DNA of 64,000 nucleotides from Blastomyces gilchristii SLH14081 (GCF_000003855.2 NW_003101673.1:1982621-2046620); one strand, 5' to 3'; shown: positions 1 through 12,622, counted from the stretch's first letter. Made by a program: numbers and translations. Notes: generated by a model from the letters alone, not told the origin.

Positions 1-1
1 A

Positions 2-1603
2 TGGAAGATGAAGTTGGCTCTGGCGCGAGCTATGCTCATGGGAGCTGATGTTCTCCTCCTCGACGAACCGACCAATCATTTGGACGTAGCGAATGTGAAA
101 TGGCTGCAGGAATACCTGAAGCAACACACCGAGATCACCAGTTTGATCGTCAGTCACGACTCTGGTTTCTTGGACGAAGTCTGTACCGATATCTACCACT
201 ATGAAGGAAAGAAACTGGTCTGCTACAAGGGTAACCTTGCTGATTTTGTCAAAGTCAAGCCGGAGGCGAAGAGCTACTATACCCTTAGCTCGTCGAATGT
301 TCAGTTCAAGTTCCCCCCTCCAGGTATCTTGACAGGTGTCAAATCGCAAACCCGTGCCATCCTTCGCATGAGTAACGTGACTTACACTTATCCTGGAAAT
401 ACAAAGCCCTCTCTAGTAGATGCAAGCTGTTCCCTGACCCTCTCGTCTCGCACAGCCATTATTGGCGGTAACGGCGCGGGGAAGTCAACTTTCATCAAGC
501 TGTTGACTGGAGAGCTTATTCCCCAATCCGGCAAGGTTGAGAAGCATCCCAATCTTCGAATCGGGTACATCAAGCAGCACGCCCTTGAACATGTGGAGAT
601 GCACATGGAGAAGACACCCAACCAATATCTGCAGTGGAGATATCAGAATGGCGACGATCGGGAGGTGTTGATGAAGCAAACCAGAGTTTTGACCGAGGAG
701 GATCGTATCCAAATGGAGAAAACAATCGATATTGGCGATGGGAGGGGACCCCGGCGTATTGAGGCCTTGATTGGTCGGCAAAAGTTGAAGAAAACGTTCC
801 AATATGAAGTGTAAGCCGTGTCCCCCTTCAATCTCTCTCCTTGGACTCCCATTTTTTCCCCCGTTCTCTCTAACACTCAAATCAGTAAATGGGTTGGCAT
901 GCTTCCCAAATTCAACTCCTTCATCTCCCGCGAAACTCTTCTAAAGGAAGGCTTCCAAAAACTCGTCCAAGAATACGACGACCACGAAGCCTCCCGCGAG
1001 GGCCTAGGCTACCGCGTCCTGGAACCAAAAGTAATCTCCAAACACTTCGAAGACGTCGGCCTCGACCCGGAAATCGCAAACCACAACCAAATCTCCGGCC
1101 TCTCGGGCGGCCAGAAGGTCAAAGTCGTCCTCGCCGGCGCCATGTGGAATAACCCGCACCTCCTTGTCCTGGACGAACCCACCAACTTCCTCGACCGCGA
1201 CTCGCTAGGCGGCCTCGCCGTCGCCATCCGCGACTACAAGGGTGGCGTGGTGATGATTTCCCACAACGAGGAATTCGTCGGTGCACTGTGCCCCGAGCAA
1301 TGGCATGTCGAGGACGGGCGGATGACGCACAAGGGCCATGTGTCGCTCTCCCTCGACCGGTTTGAGGACAGCTCGCGCGGACCCAGCACCGTGGCTAGCA
1401 GTGTCGTTTCGAGCGCGGCAGCGTCCGCAGCAGCGTCTGCTGCTAATTCTGGTGCTGAGGATGCGGGCGGCGAGTTGAAGTTCAAAGCGAAGAAAAAGAA
1501 GAAGTTGACTCGTGCGCAGATGAAGGATCGTGAGGTGCGGAGGCGTTTAAGGCATATTGAATGGTATGTTGGCAACTTTTTTCTTTCTCCCGTTTCCTTT
1601 TTT

Positions 1604-1638
<35 letters not shown>

Positions 1639-1753
1639 CGCTTTCCTCTTGATCATTGAGTAAATGGACGTGTGCTAACAGCAACCCTCCTCTTCCAGGC
1701 TCAACTCACCCAAGGGCACACCTCACCCCCCAGACACTGATGATGAAGCATAA
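2..1753 (+). CDS. new1: New1/Elf1-type ABC-F ATPase of the EF3 family (C-terminal part)
   Basis: Exons 2-810, 886-1563 and 1699-1753 join in frame to give the last 513 residues; the 5' end lies outside the window. The piece starts just before the Walker B of the first ABC domain (DEPTNHLD). It continues with a second ABC domain: Walker A GGNGAGKS, a chromodomain-like insertion around the first intron, signature LSGGQ, Walker B DEPTNFLD and H-loop SHNEEF. The segment GALCPEQW and the end IEWLNSPKGTPHPPDTDDEA resemble yeast New1 and fission yeast Elf1 rather than canonical EF3, whose tail is lysine-rich and ends differently. Members of this family are cytosolic ribosome-associated ATPases linked to translation termination and mRNA export. 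An Ala/Ser-rich linker and a run of lysines precede the conserved tail. The two introns (75 and 135 bp) have canonical borders. Confidence is high for the family and good for New1 over EF3. Confidence 0.9.
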
Positions 1754-4700
1754 TGGTTCCTCTATTGGGGAAAATAATGATGTGAACAAAAGTCTTTCTT
1801 TTTTTTCTTTTTTTTTTTCCCTCTCTTTTGGGCTTGGACTTTCTTGTTTGCTGGTTGGGACCTCACATATATTCGATGGATTTCTTACATAGATTCTTTT
1901 CATCTTCCTCCATGTCTTTCTTTCTTTCCTTCTTTCCTTCTTCTTTCTTCTTTCTTCTTTCTTCTTTCGTCGCTTCCTTATTTTCCGTTTCACGATGTTC
2001 AGTTTTGCTTCATCTTTTATTTATTCCCCCCCACCTTTCCCTCTTGTGCTGAAACTGCGGAGCACCGACGGTAATTTTTAACGGCATGTATATACATAGA
2101 CGTATATAGACTCTCTCCGCGTGGCATTGTCTTATTTCATCCATTCATTCCCTTCGGAGAAAAGATACTAGACGGACCGGTTCTGGCGTTTTTTTCCCCT
2201 TGCTTTTTTTTTTCTTTCTTTTTTTTTTTTCTTTCTTTTTTATATTTCCTTTTTCATAGTTTCAGTTAGCGCATGTTAACAATGTGTTGATTTGAATTGA
2301 TAGAGAGATAGACATTGTTTGTTACCTATTCCTTCTAGTGTTAGTTAATAATAAGTATTTGTTTGTTAAATAACTGGCCATAATATCTTCAACTCGGTGT
2401 TTAACTTGTCTGGTAACGTATGAATTAAGAAAACATTGTGCCCGAACTTGAGCTTTAACATATATATATATATATATATATATAATTATTTACTTGCTCT
2501 CAAATCCTTATCGACAAGAAGTTACAATACAAACCACCAACCAAATTTTTTCTCAAGCGTTGCTAAGTAAAAGAGAGAAAGATAATACATCCCGACTGAG
2601 GAGTGCTCCACAACCCCTGTAGCTCATTATCATTAAAACTCGATAACTACATTGTTATGTCACATATACCTGGCTATTCCCAACCGCATATTTCACACCT
2701 GTAAACCCCCTAACCACCCGTACCCTAATCCCATTCAATAATAATCCAACCTCTACAGAGTACCCTAACCCTTAATCTACTTGTAAAGTACCGTCCGTAC
2801 CTGCGTCCTTATGTAGTGCGAATGTTGCTTTAGATGGGCTGAGGACCTGATCATGATCATGGCTTTCCAACAGGTAATATGTCCAGGAAGTAAGTAGGCT
2901 TCAGATGTGGAACCAATCTTGTTGTTCTGTTCAACTTTTTTGAGAGTGTCTGTCTGTCGACTCTGTCCTCGTCAACATTCCTTCTTCTCCAATCAGTGCT
3001 TTTGTATAGTTAACAAGCTTGACTATAACTTTTGAGTAGGAGTTGACAGGCCGTGTTCATCAGCCAAATACTACTACTATCTATCTAACCCCTATAAACT
3101 AAACTAAATCCAGATCAACACACGGAGAATAATACTAATGATCTCATACATAATATCTATTATGCAGTATTATTATTCTATTCCACAAACTCCTGCTTCT
3201 TCAAACCAAGTTAAATAATAATACACATGAACAGAGCAAATAAGAAGTACCTCTGTCTGTGCATTGACTTTCTAACAAATGATGATCAGAAGAGAGGAGG
3301 AGGGATTATTGGCCGCCACTGACGCCTCAACCGGGGGCCGTCTTCAGTGACATCAGGTTTTGTTGGATAAACCAGATAAAGTTGAGGCTTCTGAACGATA
3401 AAACCTAAAAACCGAAAAGATAAAAAAAAAACTATTCTGGTTTCACTGCTGAGCCCCTTGAGAATCAAACAATAAAAGTGGATCTGTATAACAATCAAGT
3501 CCTGGAAACTACTTTTACTTACCCAAATTTGTACGCGGGAAAGGAAAAGAATTACAATTGCTGCTGCAATAATAGAGAAATAATGATTAATAGCCCATTC
3601 AGAGCTGAATAATACGAATTTATTAAGAGTTATTATAGAAATAGTTTGAGAATGATTAGTTATTTATTTATTTATTTATTTTTTAAATTTAAATTTCCCT
3701 TGAGACGCGGGACCCGAACAGAAAAGCATTTCTGTTTCCATGTTGGGATTTGCAAGAATGAAATTCTCCACTCAGTGGAAATGAGCCACTCACTGCCTGG
3801 CTAGTTGCCAAGATAGAGAGAGTCATATTATAGTCGAGAGATGCAGAGCTCTCTAACTTCTAATATAAGTGGTCAACTAATAAAGTGGGAGATGTATGAG
3901 ACACGTATAGCCCATTTCAATCTCCTGAATTAAGCTCATTCCAAAGGTCAGGTTTTTTCATATGGGTCTTGTGCAAGCCTCTAGCCAGAATAAGTAATTG
4001 TCTACTCTGTAGTTACTCCGTATACAGTCCGCCGCTGAGAAGAAATGGTTCGCTAACATTTAGGGCCCAAGCCGGCATCAGTGGCGTAGTTCGTTAGTTG
4101 AACTAACTAGTTAGTAATATCGTTACTAATAACTTAACGTTAACTAACTAACTATCATAGTAACTTATTAATATGCGAGTGTGTACTTAGTAACTAACTT
4201 AGTAGTAACTTAACTAGTAACTAACTAACTAACTAGATCTGTGTGTGGCTCAGGGCAGCCGAGGCAGAAAAAAGACAAAAAAGAAAGAAAGAGCCGCTTG
4301 TGACGTCAACAAAACAAAACCTGAAATCCTCCTTTTCCAGCCACGCCCGCCATGAACTCTTGAGGCGTGCAGATGGCAGATAACTATGACATGCGACATG
4401 TCTACGCTGTACAGTGTAGGGATTCTTGCTGACAGGGTCAAAAGAATATCCGCGGATGACCACTTGCGCGTGCAACTGGAAGATTGATGAGAGATGTAAC
4501 ACCCCGCATCAGCACGCTGCACCACCCCACCACACAACACGCTGCAAAAAGAAAAGAAACCAACACCAACAACAACAACAACAACAACAGGCAATAAAAC
4601 CCGAAGAAGACCGACCGGGAAGGGCAGAAAAAATAGCCGACAAAGCCGTCTCTGTCTGGCCTACACGACCTGTTCGTTCGGGCAAATCCTTCGGCGAGCG

Positions 4701-6032
4701 GATCCAATTCCTAGCTCTTGCAAGGCTCCGTCAGCGGGGGGATGTTTCTCACGTTTTTCAGAGAGCTCCGCTGGACTTGTTCTCAACCCTCGACTTCCTT
4801 GCTGTATCGATGGCCAATAATGGCCGAGTTTGCCTCAGCACTAGGGTCTTGGTACATGTATACATGTATACACATCACGTCACTTGCAAGTTGCGGGACA
4901 TGTGGGAATACCAAAGAGGGTCGCCTTTGAAAAAGGGTTTAAGGTTGCCGCCAAGTTAAACTTTCAACCTTTTTTTTTTCTTCTGTTTTCCCGCCGATTC
5001 CCCTCTACCAGTGTCGTCTCTGGAGAAGGCAAGAAAACTTTACACCAAAAGAGCCACATGCAAAATCAATTGCTGCGCTTGTTCCCTGATGAAAGCCAAA
5101 ATTGGCCATCGGACACTAAGACCTGTTTAAAACCCCCGAGCTCCGCTATTTTACCTTTTCTTTTCTTGCACTCACTCGCAGTATCGCAGCCCATCGCACA
5201 AAAAGCTGAAGCAGCATAACAGATAAATGCGATCTCCATTAATCCCGGTATCTCCTGATGTTTGGATATTCCCCACCACCCATTATTCAACAGATTAGCG
5301 GTTGATTTTCGCCGTTATCATATTTTTTTTTTAATTCCTATTTTGTTGTTGTTACCTTATCTTCCTCCACCCTACCTACTTCCCGACTTCAAAAAAAAAA
5401 TAAAAAAATACCACCCCCTCTCGATCAGTCTATACCTCCCATCTATCCGTATAGCTGTACTGTGCTTTGCTTAAGGATTGGCAGTGTGTGGTGCAAAAAG
5501 ACGCCCCTTACGAAGCTGTTGATATCCCGTGCTTTCGCATTAAGCCACACATCTGGTTCAACCCTCATTGTTGTTGTACAGCCACTTCAGAAACAATCGA
5601 GAAATAGTTTCTTCCTTCGTAGTAAGGAAAGTCAGAATCTCCAAAGAAACGAAAAAAAACACAAGTGGTGACATGGAATCATCTTGTTCTCTCATCTGAA
5701 TTGAAGTGACTTCTGTGACGCCCGGAAGCGACCAAAACACAAAGCACTCGATATCCCACACTGCCCAATGCGCTACACCCTTCCCAAGGTATATTGACTG
5801 CAGAAGCCAAAAAAAAAAAAAAAAAAATAAAAAATAAAAAAAAAAGGATCCCTTCCATCGTTCGAACCGGAACTCGAGCCCAATGCAACAATAGTGGCCT
5901 TGTTAACGTATCGTACCCTCCCAAGCGACTGTATCTACCTACCCAAACCAAAAACAAAACCTCTGTGAATCCCGTATAACAGAAAACAGAACCAACGAAA
6001 AAAAAAAAGATAGCAATAAATAATCAGCAACC
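1754..6032. other. Long intergenic region, T-rich then low complexity
   Basis: No convincing gene is seen. About 1790-2250 is pyrimidine-rich with long T and CT tracts, and a (TA)n run lies at 2460-2484. At 4100-4235 there is a degenerate array of TTAGTAAC/TAACTAAC words. A perfect TGACGTCA palindrome, the bZIP/CRE-type site, lies at 4301-4308. Two head-to-tail copies of the palindrome TACATGTA lie at 4853-4868. A polyglutamine-like CAA run at about 4562-4590 sits in an open frame with no other coding features. The last kilobase has A-rich tracts and is probably promoter and 5' leader of the permease. Confidence 0.6.
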
Positions 6033-7871
6033 ATGTCTAAAGATGAGGAGAAAATTAACAGTGTGGTGCCGTCTCCGGGCAGTGACCCCAGCGAGACAAG
6101 CTCCCTCGATGAAGATGCCGTGAAACTCGCGGCCATGGGCTACACCCAGGACATGAAGCGCAAGTTCTCGCTGTTCTCCCTGCTCGGCGTGGGCTTCTCG
6201 CTGACCAACTCGTGGTTCGGCATGTCTGCGTCCCTGATCACTGGCATTTCGTCGGGCGGGCCGCTGCTGGTCATGTACGGTATCCCGTGGATTGCATTTA
6301 TCTCGAGTTGCGTGGCCATCACGCTGTCTGAACTCGCGAGCTCTATGCCCAATGCTGGAGGCCAGTATTTCTGGGCGAACGAGCTGGCGTCTCCGAAATA
6401 TGCAAACTTTGCGTCTTATCTGACCGGTTGGTTTGCGTGGACGGGGAGTATTTTCACCTCTGCCAGTGTTGCGCTGGCGTTGGCCTCTGCGGGCGTTGGA
6501 ATGTGGCAGCTTGGACATCCTGACTTGTAAGGAATTTTTTTTTTTTCCTCTCCCCCCCCTGGGTCTAATTCAATTTTAAAATACCGAGTATTGAAATTCC
6601 CTCTCTCTACACTGGACCATAGTTAACTAGAAAACTTACAGCGTCATCGAATCCTGGCACATCGTCGTCGCCTACCAAGTCATTAACGCATGGTGCTTCC
6701 TCTTCAACTGCGTAGGCAAACTCCTCCCCAAGGTCGCAGTGACCACCCTCTATCTCTCTCTCATGTCCTTCACGGTGATCATCATCACCGTCCCGTCCAA
6801 GGCCCCCACGCACCAGGACGCCAAATTCGTCTTTGCCACCTTCATCAACAACACAGGCTGGAAATCCGACGGCATCGCCTTCATCGTCGGCCTCATCAAC
6901 CCCAATTGGGTCTTCGCCTGTCTTGACTCTGCCACCCACCTTGCCGAGGAGGTCGCGAGCCCGGAGCGCTCCATCCCCATTGCCATCTGCGGTACCGTCG
7001 CCATCGGCTTCACCACCGCCTGGTTCTACTGCATGTCCATGTTCTTCAGCCTGAGTGACTTCGAGACACTCATCAGCACGCCGACCGGCGTCCCCATCCT
7101 CGAGCTCTTCCACCAGGCCCTGAACAGCAAAGCCGGCGCCATCGCCCTGGAATCCCTGGTCCTCTGCACCGGCTTCGGCTGCCAGATCGCCTCGCATACG
7201 TGGCAGTCTCGCCTGTGCTGGTCCTTTGCGCGCGACCGCGGCCTCCCGTTCCACAAGCACCTGTCCCAGATCCACCCCAAGCTCGACGTGCCGCTCGTGG
7301 CGCATGCATCCAGCTGTTGCATCGTCGGTGTACTGGGACTGCTGTATCTCGGCTCCTCCACCGCCTTTAACAGCATGGTGACTGCATGCATTGTCCTGCT
7401 GTATATCTCGTATGCCATTCCCATTATCGCGTTGCTCATCCGCGGCCGGGATAACATCAAGCACGGCCCCTTCTGGCTGGGGAAAATTGGCCTTTGTGCA
7501 AACATTGTAGTTCTTTTGTGGACTGTGTTTACCATTGTTATGTATTCGTTCCCTTCGGTTTATCCCGTCAGGACTTCCAGTAAGTTATACTACCTTTGGG
7601 GGTTTAACCCTAGACCCTACGACTAACGCCCACCCCCCCCCCCCCCCTTCCCCTTCTTCCCAAAAATTTGCGAAGTAGCACCATAGGTCAGATAGCTAAT
7701 CATATATTTCCAACTATAGACATGAACTACGTTTCCGCCGTCTACTTCGTCGTTGTCGTCATCATCGTCGCCGACTGGTACCTGCGTGGTCGACGAGACT
7801 ACCGTGGCCAGCATGAGCGCCACGAGGAAGTAGAACAGTTCATGAACAGGAGAACAAGCGTTGTGCAATAG
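6033..7871 (+). CDS. APC-superfamily amino acid/GABA/choline permease (Hnm1/Uga4 type)
   Basis: Exons 6033-6526, 6642-7579 and 7720-7871 give 527 residues, the usual size of this family. The start is the first ATG of the long open frame, in the context CAACCATGTC. The acidic N-terminus is followed by MGYTQDMKRKFSLFSLLG, then GVGFSLTNSWFGM and SSMPNAGGQYFW, which are hallmark motifs of the fungal ACT subfamily (choline, GABA and other amino-compound permeases). About twelve hydrophobic segments follow. The middle segment LDSATHLAEEV and the late segment YAIPIIALLIRGRD are also typical. Introns of 115 and 140 bp interrupt phases 2 and 1. It is predicted to sit in the plasma membrane and import an amine or amino acid with protons; the substrate cannot be told from sequence alone. 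The second intron holds a run of C residues. Confidence 0.9.
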
Positions 7872-8731
7872 AAAAAGAAGGCAATTAGATTTACACGCTT
7901 ATTTGTTTTTCTTTTTCGCACTTGTCTGTTTGTTAGCTTGCGTGTTATCTTGCTGGACGGTTTCAATGGTAGTGGCATGGGTAGCTACTATTTGCGAGAG
8001 AACTAAATATACCCCACCCCCCCCCCCCCCAGGCAAAAGGCGGACCATCGATGAGTTGCATATGTAAATATAAAAAAAGTGCAGAACTATATTACCGTTC
8101 TACCATATGAATATAAAACACAGAATATTTATACACAACGTATTATTAACCTATCTCGATTACAAGCCACCAACTCTAAAAACCAAGCTAGATGCGCCAA
8201 TTCCCCTGCCAAGCCACTGATGCTCTGGCCAGGGATGATCTTTGAACGAGCGCTGGTGAAAAAAGAAGAAAAACACTCCCTGGGCAGTTATTTGATTCTA
8301 TTTCCCCCCTGATATTTAGTATAGGAGCAACACAAATAGCTTGTAGCTTGCACTGCTCAAGTTTGCCTCTCAACAGTACACACTGTGTCTGAACATGTGA
8401 CCCCTGTAACCTACCTACGTATATCCATGGATGGCAAAAGGAGAACATCAACCAAATCATCAATTCTCAAAATACACAACACAACACAACACTTCCTCCA
8501 AGCACCATCCCCACCAGTATTGGCACACAACCATCACAAGCATCAATCCACCCTTCCTCCACAGGCGGGACATCCAAGACGGCTGGGGAGTCTTCCCCTG
8601 CCTCCTCCCCCCAGCGCCCCCTCCCCCCCCTTCCCCAGCATCAACACAACCATGCCGCCTCCCCCCCCATCCACCACCCCCAGCCCCCAAACAGACAACA
8701 TCCCCCTCAGCTAGCATCGACACCAGCCGTG
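7872..8731. other. Intergenic region between permease and beta-glucosidase
   Basis: It contains a C-run near 8021-8031, and a proline-rich open frame (8431-8922) that overlaps the next gene's first exon in another frame. That frame is low in complexity (Pro, His, Asp runs) and is not called a gene. The promoter and leader of the beta-glucosidase must lie here. Confidence 0.5.
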
Positions 8732-11700
8732 ATGGAGATCACATCAGCAGCAAGGTGGTGGTGGACGACGACGACGACGACGAAGACGACGAAGACGACG
8801 CGGCGGAGGGTATGGCGTCTACTCATCCTGCCGCTCGTGGTCGTTGTGTTGGTGGTGTTAACGATTGTGCTATCGGTGCTTGGGGCGAAGGGGATATTGG
8901 GCGGCAAGGGGATAGATGGTGAGGGAGATGATGGGCGGATGAGGGTGGAGACGAGGGATGGGGTGAGTGAGTTTTATTTGTTGTTTTATATTTGTTTGTT
9001 TGTTTTTCATTACTTTCTTTGCATTTATTTATTGTGTGTTTATTCATTACCATTTCTGTATATCTCTTTTTTTTTTTTTTTTTTTGGGGGCATCTACTGC
9101 TATGACTTTGATCGGTTCACCTTAAGGTGCTATCTATTTTATTTCAAACCCATCGATATATCGATAACTATAGTTAATTTAAATTAAAAAAGAAAGAAAA
9201 AAGAAAGAAAAAAGAAAAAAAGCTAACGTAAGTTATATATCTAGTTATCAAGGCCGTGGTATCCATCTCCGCGAGGTGGAACTGTCCAAAGTTGGACTGA
9301 AAGCTACGAAAAAGCCCAGGAGTTAGTGGGTAGAATGAGTGTGGTTGAAAAAGTGAACGTCACTACTGGTGTGGGTTGGCAGATGGGGCTCTGCGTTGGA
9401 AACACTGGTATGTCAAATATTCTTTTCGCACTTTATTCAAGGCTCTCCTTATATAATGGGATAGGGCCCGCCGTGATTTAATTTTTGTCGATTTGGTTTC
9501 CTCATATTCGAAGCAATCATACCTCTCTTAAAAGGTAACATAAATGGTCGCATGCTAAGTCGCTCAGGTCCGGCTAGCTCGGTGGGCTTCCCATCGCTTT
9601 GTCTGCAAGATGGGCCTCTAGGCATTCGCTTTGCAGATAACATCTCCGCGTTTCCTGCCGGTGTTACCGTCGGTGCGACATGGAGTCGTGACTTAATGTA
9701 CAAGAGGGGTTTTGCGCTGGGGAAAGAAGCTCGACTTAAAGGAGTCAATATCCTTCTTGGCCCGGCTATGGGTCCTATTGGTGTCTTGCCTGCGGGGGGC
9801 AGGAATTGGGAAGGCTTTGGCTCGGATCCTGTCCTCCAGGGCGTTGCAGCCGCAGAGACCATCCGCGGAGTCCAGGATAATGGAGTAATGGCGACCGCTA
9901 AACACTACGTGCTCAACGAGCAAGAGCATTTCCGCCAGGAGGGTGAATGGGGGATACCGATTGCGATGTCTTCCAACATTGATGACCGTTCACTCCGCGA
10001 GGTGTATGTGTGGCCATTCGCGGAAAGTGTACGGGCGGGCGTCGCGAGTGTGATGTGCGCGTATCAGATGGTCAATAATTCCTATGCCTGCCAAAATAGT
10101 TTGATTTTGAACGGCATCCTCAAGGATGAGCTTGGGTTTCAAGGCTTCGTCCAGTCGGATTGGTTGGCGCAACGGAGCGGGGTTGCCAGTGCACTTGCTG
10201 GTCTGGATGTCTCAATGCCTGGTGATGGCCTGGGGTGGGCGGACGGCATTTCCCTGTGGGGCCACCACTTGACGCAGGCTGTCTTGAATACATCTGTGCC
10301 AATGGATCGATTGAATGATATGGCGACGAGGGTAGTGGCCTCTTGGTACCAATTGAAACAAGACTCCTGGGCGAAACCGCCCCCGGACGGGGACGAGGGA
10401 CCAAATTTCTCGTCTTGGACGCATGACAGAATCGGTCGATTGCACCAAGGCAGCCCGGATGACGATGCCAAATGTGTTGTTAACCAATACATCAATGCGC
10501 AAGGTGAAGGGGATGATGCCCATGGCCCACTTGCGCGTGAGATTGCAGCCGAAGCCACAATTTTGCTCAAGAATGAAAACGGATTCCTACCACTTTCCAG
10601 GGACGGCCCAGGACTATCAGATGAGAAGTATCGCATCGGCATTTATGGAGAGGACGCCGGAGCTGGCGATGGACCAAACGCTTGCGCGGACAGAGCGTGT
10701 AACCAGGGCACGCTGGCGTCCGGTTGGGGTAGCGGAGCTGTCGATTTCCCCTACCTAATAACGCCGTGGAAAGCTCTAAGCAGGGCGTTCAATAACAAAT
10801 CCACAACGGTATCCGGGTATCTGACAAATGATCGGACTCCACCAGAGGATATGCGTGATAAAGACTTGTGTCTTGTTTTCGCGAATGCGGACTCTGGCGA
10901 AGGGTTCGCAAGTTGGAAAGACATCCGTGGTGACAGGAATGACCTCATACTCCAGAAGGGCACAGACAGCCTTGTTTCTCAGGTAGCGACAGAATGTGGT
11001 GCTGGCAATGGCAGCACAGTTGTGGTGATCCATTCTGTTGGGCCTGTGATCGTTGAGTCCTGGATCGACCTCCCGGGAGTCAAAGCAGTGCTTCTAGCGA
11101 ACTTACCTGGAGAAGAGAGCGGAAACGCGCTGGCTGATATTTTGTTCGGCGATGTGGACGCCAGTGGCAGACTGCCATACACCATGGGCAAAAACCTTAC
11201 CGATTATGGCCCTGAAGCTGGAATCCTTTATAAATCCGATGATGTGATTCCGCAAAAGGATTTTTCCCACGGCCTATACATCGACTACCGCTACTTCGAC
11301 GCCCATAACCTAACGCCGCGATATGAGTTCGGTTACGGCCTCTCATACACCACCTTCAACCTATCCAACCTGATCCTCAGACCGTTGAAATCCAAAACTC
11401 CACTCCCGTCTCCCAGACCGAAAGAAAATTCTCCACCATGGTACAACACAACAATCCCCAACGTTGAATGCGCCTTATTCCCAGAGAAATTCAGGGTTCT
11501 TACCAAATACATCTACCCGTACTTATCTTCTGTAGACGACATCAAACGAGAGCCCCCATACGAATACCCGAAGGGATACGACGAAGCCCAACCCCCCTCA
11601 CCCGCTGGAGGAGGTGAAGGCGGCAATCCATCCCTCTTCGAGCCATTTGTGACGGTCAGTGTCACTGTCAGTAATACGGGGACTCGTGTCGGGAAGGAAG

Positions 11701-12083
11701 TTGTGCAGGTCTATGTGTCGTTCCCTGAGAACGTGCTCGACGAACCTATACTCGACAACAATAGCAGCAGCAGCAGCAACAGCAACAACAACAACAGCAG
11801 CGACAGCAGCAGCATCAGCAACAGCCCAAACAACAACAGCACCACGACCAACCCGAGCCACAACAGCACCAGAACCGTGGATTTCCCGCTGCGCGTGCTC
11901 CGCAATTTCAACAAGGTAGAGGTGCAGCCCGGGCAAAACGTAACTGTGAGCCTGCCGCTGACACGCAAGGACCTGAGTTACTGGAGTGCTGTGAATCAGA
12001 ACTGGGTGATGCCTGTTAGCGGCAAGTTTCAAGTGTGGGTGGGGAGGAGTTCGAGGGACTTGCCGCTCATGGCGGAATATTGA
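8732..12083 (+). CDS. GH3 beta-glucosidase with N-terminal membrane anchor
   Basis: Exons 8732-8962, 9245-9407 and 9568-12083 join in frame to 969 residues. Residues 1-26 are polar and end in three arginines. Residues about 28-50 form one hydrophobic segment with no obvious cleavage site, so it reads as a type II signal anchor. The catalytic part follows: EKVNVTTGVGW, CVGNTG, GFPSLCLQDGPLGIR, and VQSDW, whose Asp (about residue 329) is the family's nucleophile. The C-terminal half has the GH3 alpha/beta sandwich and a fibronectin III-like domain. That domain carries an insert of about 40 Asn/Ser/Thr residues at roughly 858-900, coded by CAG/AAC-type triplets. The family hydrolyses terminal beta-linked glucose from oligosaccharides or wall glucan. 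The start is the least certain part: a GAC-triplet run lies in the first exon and other frames are open there. Confidence is high for the catalytic region and moderate for exon 1. Confidence 0.88.
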
Positions 12084-12481
12084 CGACGTGGGTGGGGGGG
12101 GGAAGGCGGCAATGAAAATGCATGCACGGGATGGAATGAATTGATGAATTGATGAAATTAATTAATGATTGAATATGATGTGATGTATGCTATAAGATGA
12201 GTTAATGTTAATGCTGTCTGTCTGTCTGTCAGCATGATTATTTGTATTTAATCTGGTCCAACATATGAGATGGAACTTGACTAATAATAGATAACCTGCT
12301 GGATAGACAGGCCCAATATTAAATGTGATAATGAGATGAATAATAATGAATGTTAATTAATTAACCCTATGAAGAAGGAATGATGGATGGATAAAAAGAA
12401 AAACAATAACTTCAAGTATCAAAAAAATATTAAAATATAAAAAAAAAAAAAAGAGAGAGACCAATGTGGTTAATTTTCATC
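12084..12481. other. Intergenic spacer, AT-rich
   Basis: It includes a short CTGT tandem repeat at about 12213-12231 and A-rich runs near 12420-12452. No gene is seen. Confidence 0.5.
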
Positions 12482-12622
12482 TAGACCAAGTGGGATTCGA
12501 ACCCACGACCCCCGCATCACTGAGGAATGTCATATGAGTTCAGGCCACACCAAAACCAAAGAGCTCTGGGCGCTTCTGAGAATCATATAAGAACGGAACG
12601 CTAACCACTGCGTCACTGGTCT
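12482..12622 (-). tRNA. tRNA-Ile(UAU) with intron
   Basis: Read on the minus strand, the acceptor stem AGACCAG pairs with TTGGTCT and the discriminator base is A. The D stem is ACGC/GCGT with loop AGTGGTTA, and the T arm is GTGGG-TTCGAAT-CCCAC. The anticodon loop reads CUUAUA, giving anticodon UAU. An intron of about 68 nt follows position 37. A stretch in the intron (TCATATGA) is complementary to the anticodon region TTATATGA over eight positions with one G-U, as expected for eukaryotic tRNA introns. The T-arm and variable loop closely resemble the yeast tRNA-Ile(UAU), which is also split. The last pair of the anticodon stem looks like a U-U mismatch, so the exact intron borders could shift by a base. 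Confidence 0.85.

Noticed and set aside
2..1753. Assignment as canonical elongation factor 3
   Set aside because: The C-terminal motifs (GALCPEQW, IEWLNSPKGTP and the DTDDE tail) fit New1/Elf1; EF3 has a different sequence after the chromodomain and a lysine-rich tail.
4426..4959. 177-residue frame with a glutamine run
   Set aside because: No family motifs, low complexity from a CAA repeat, and no supporting splice signals; treated as non-coding upstream sequence.
6607..7464. 285-residue open frame on the minus strand
   Set aside because: It is antisense to permease exon 2, with a Gly/Asp/Glu-rich composition that reflects the codon bias of the real gene on the other strand.
8431..8922. Proline- and aspartate-rich open frame overlapping GH3 exon 1
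   Set aside because: It is low complexity, has no membrane segment, and does not join in frame to the catalytic exons, whereas the overlapping frame does.
11598..12032. Minus-strand frames with long Ala/Val or Leu runs
   Set aside because: They are the complement of the AGC/AAC repeat coding for the Asn/Ser insert of the GH3 enzyme.
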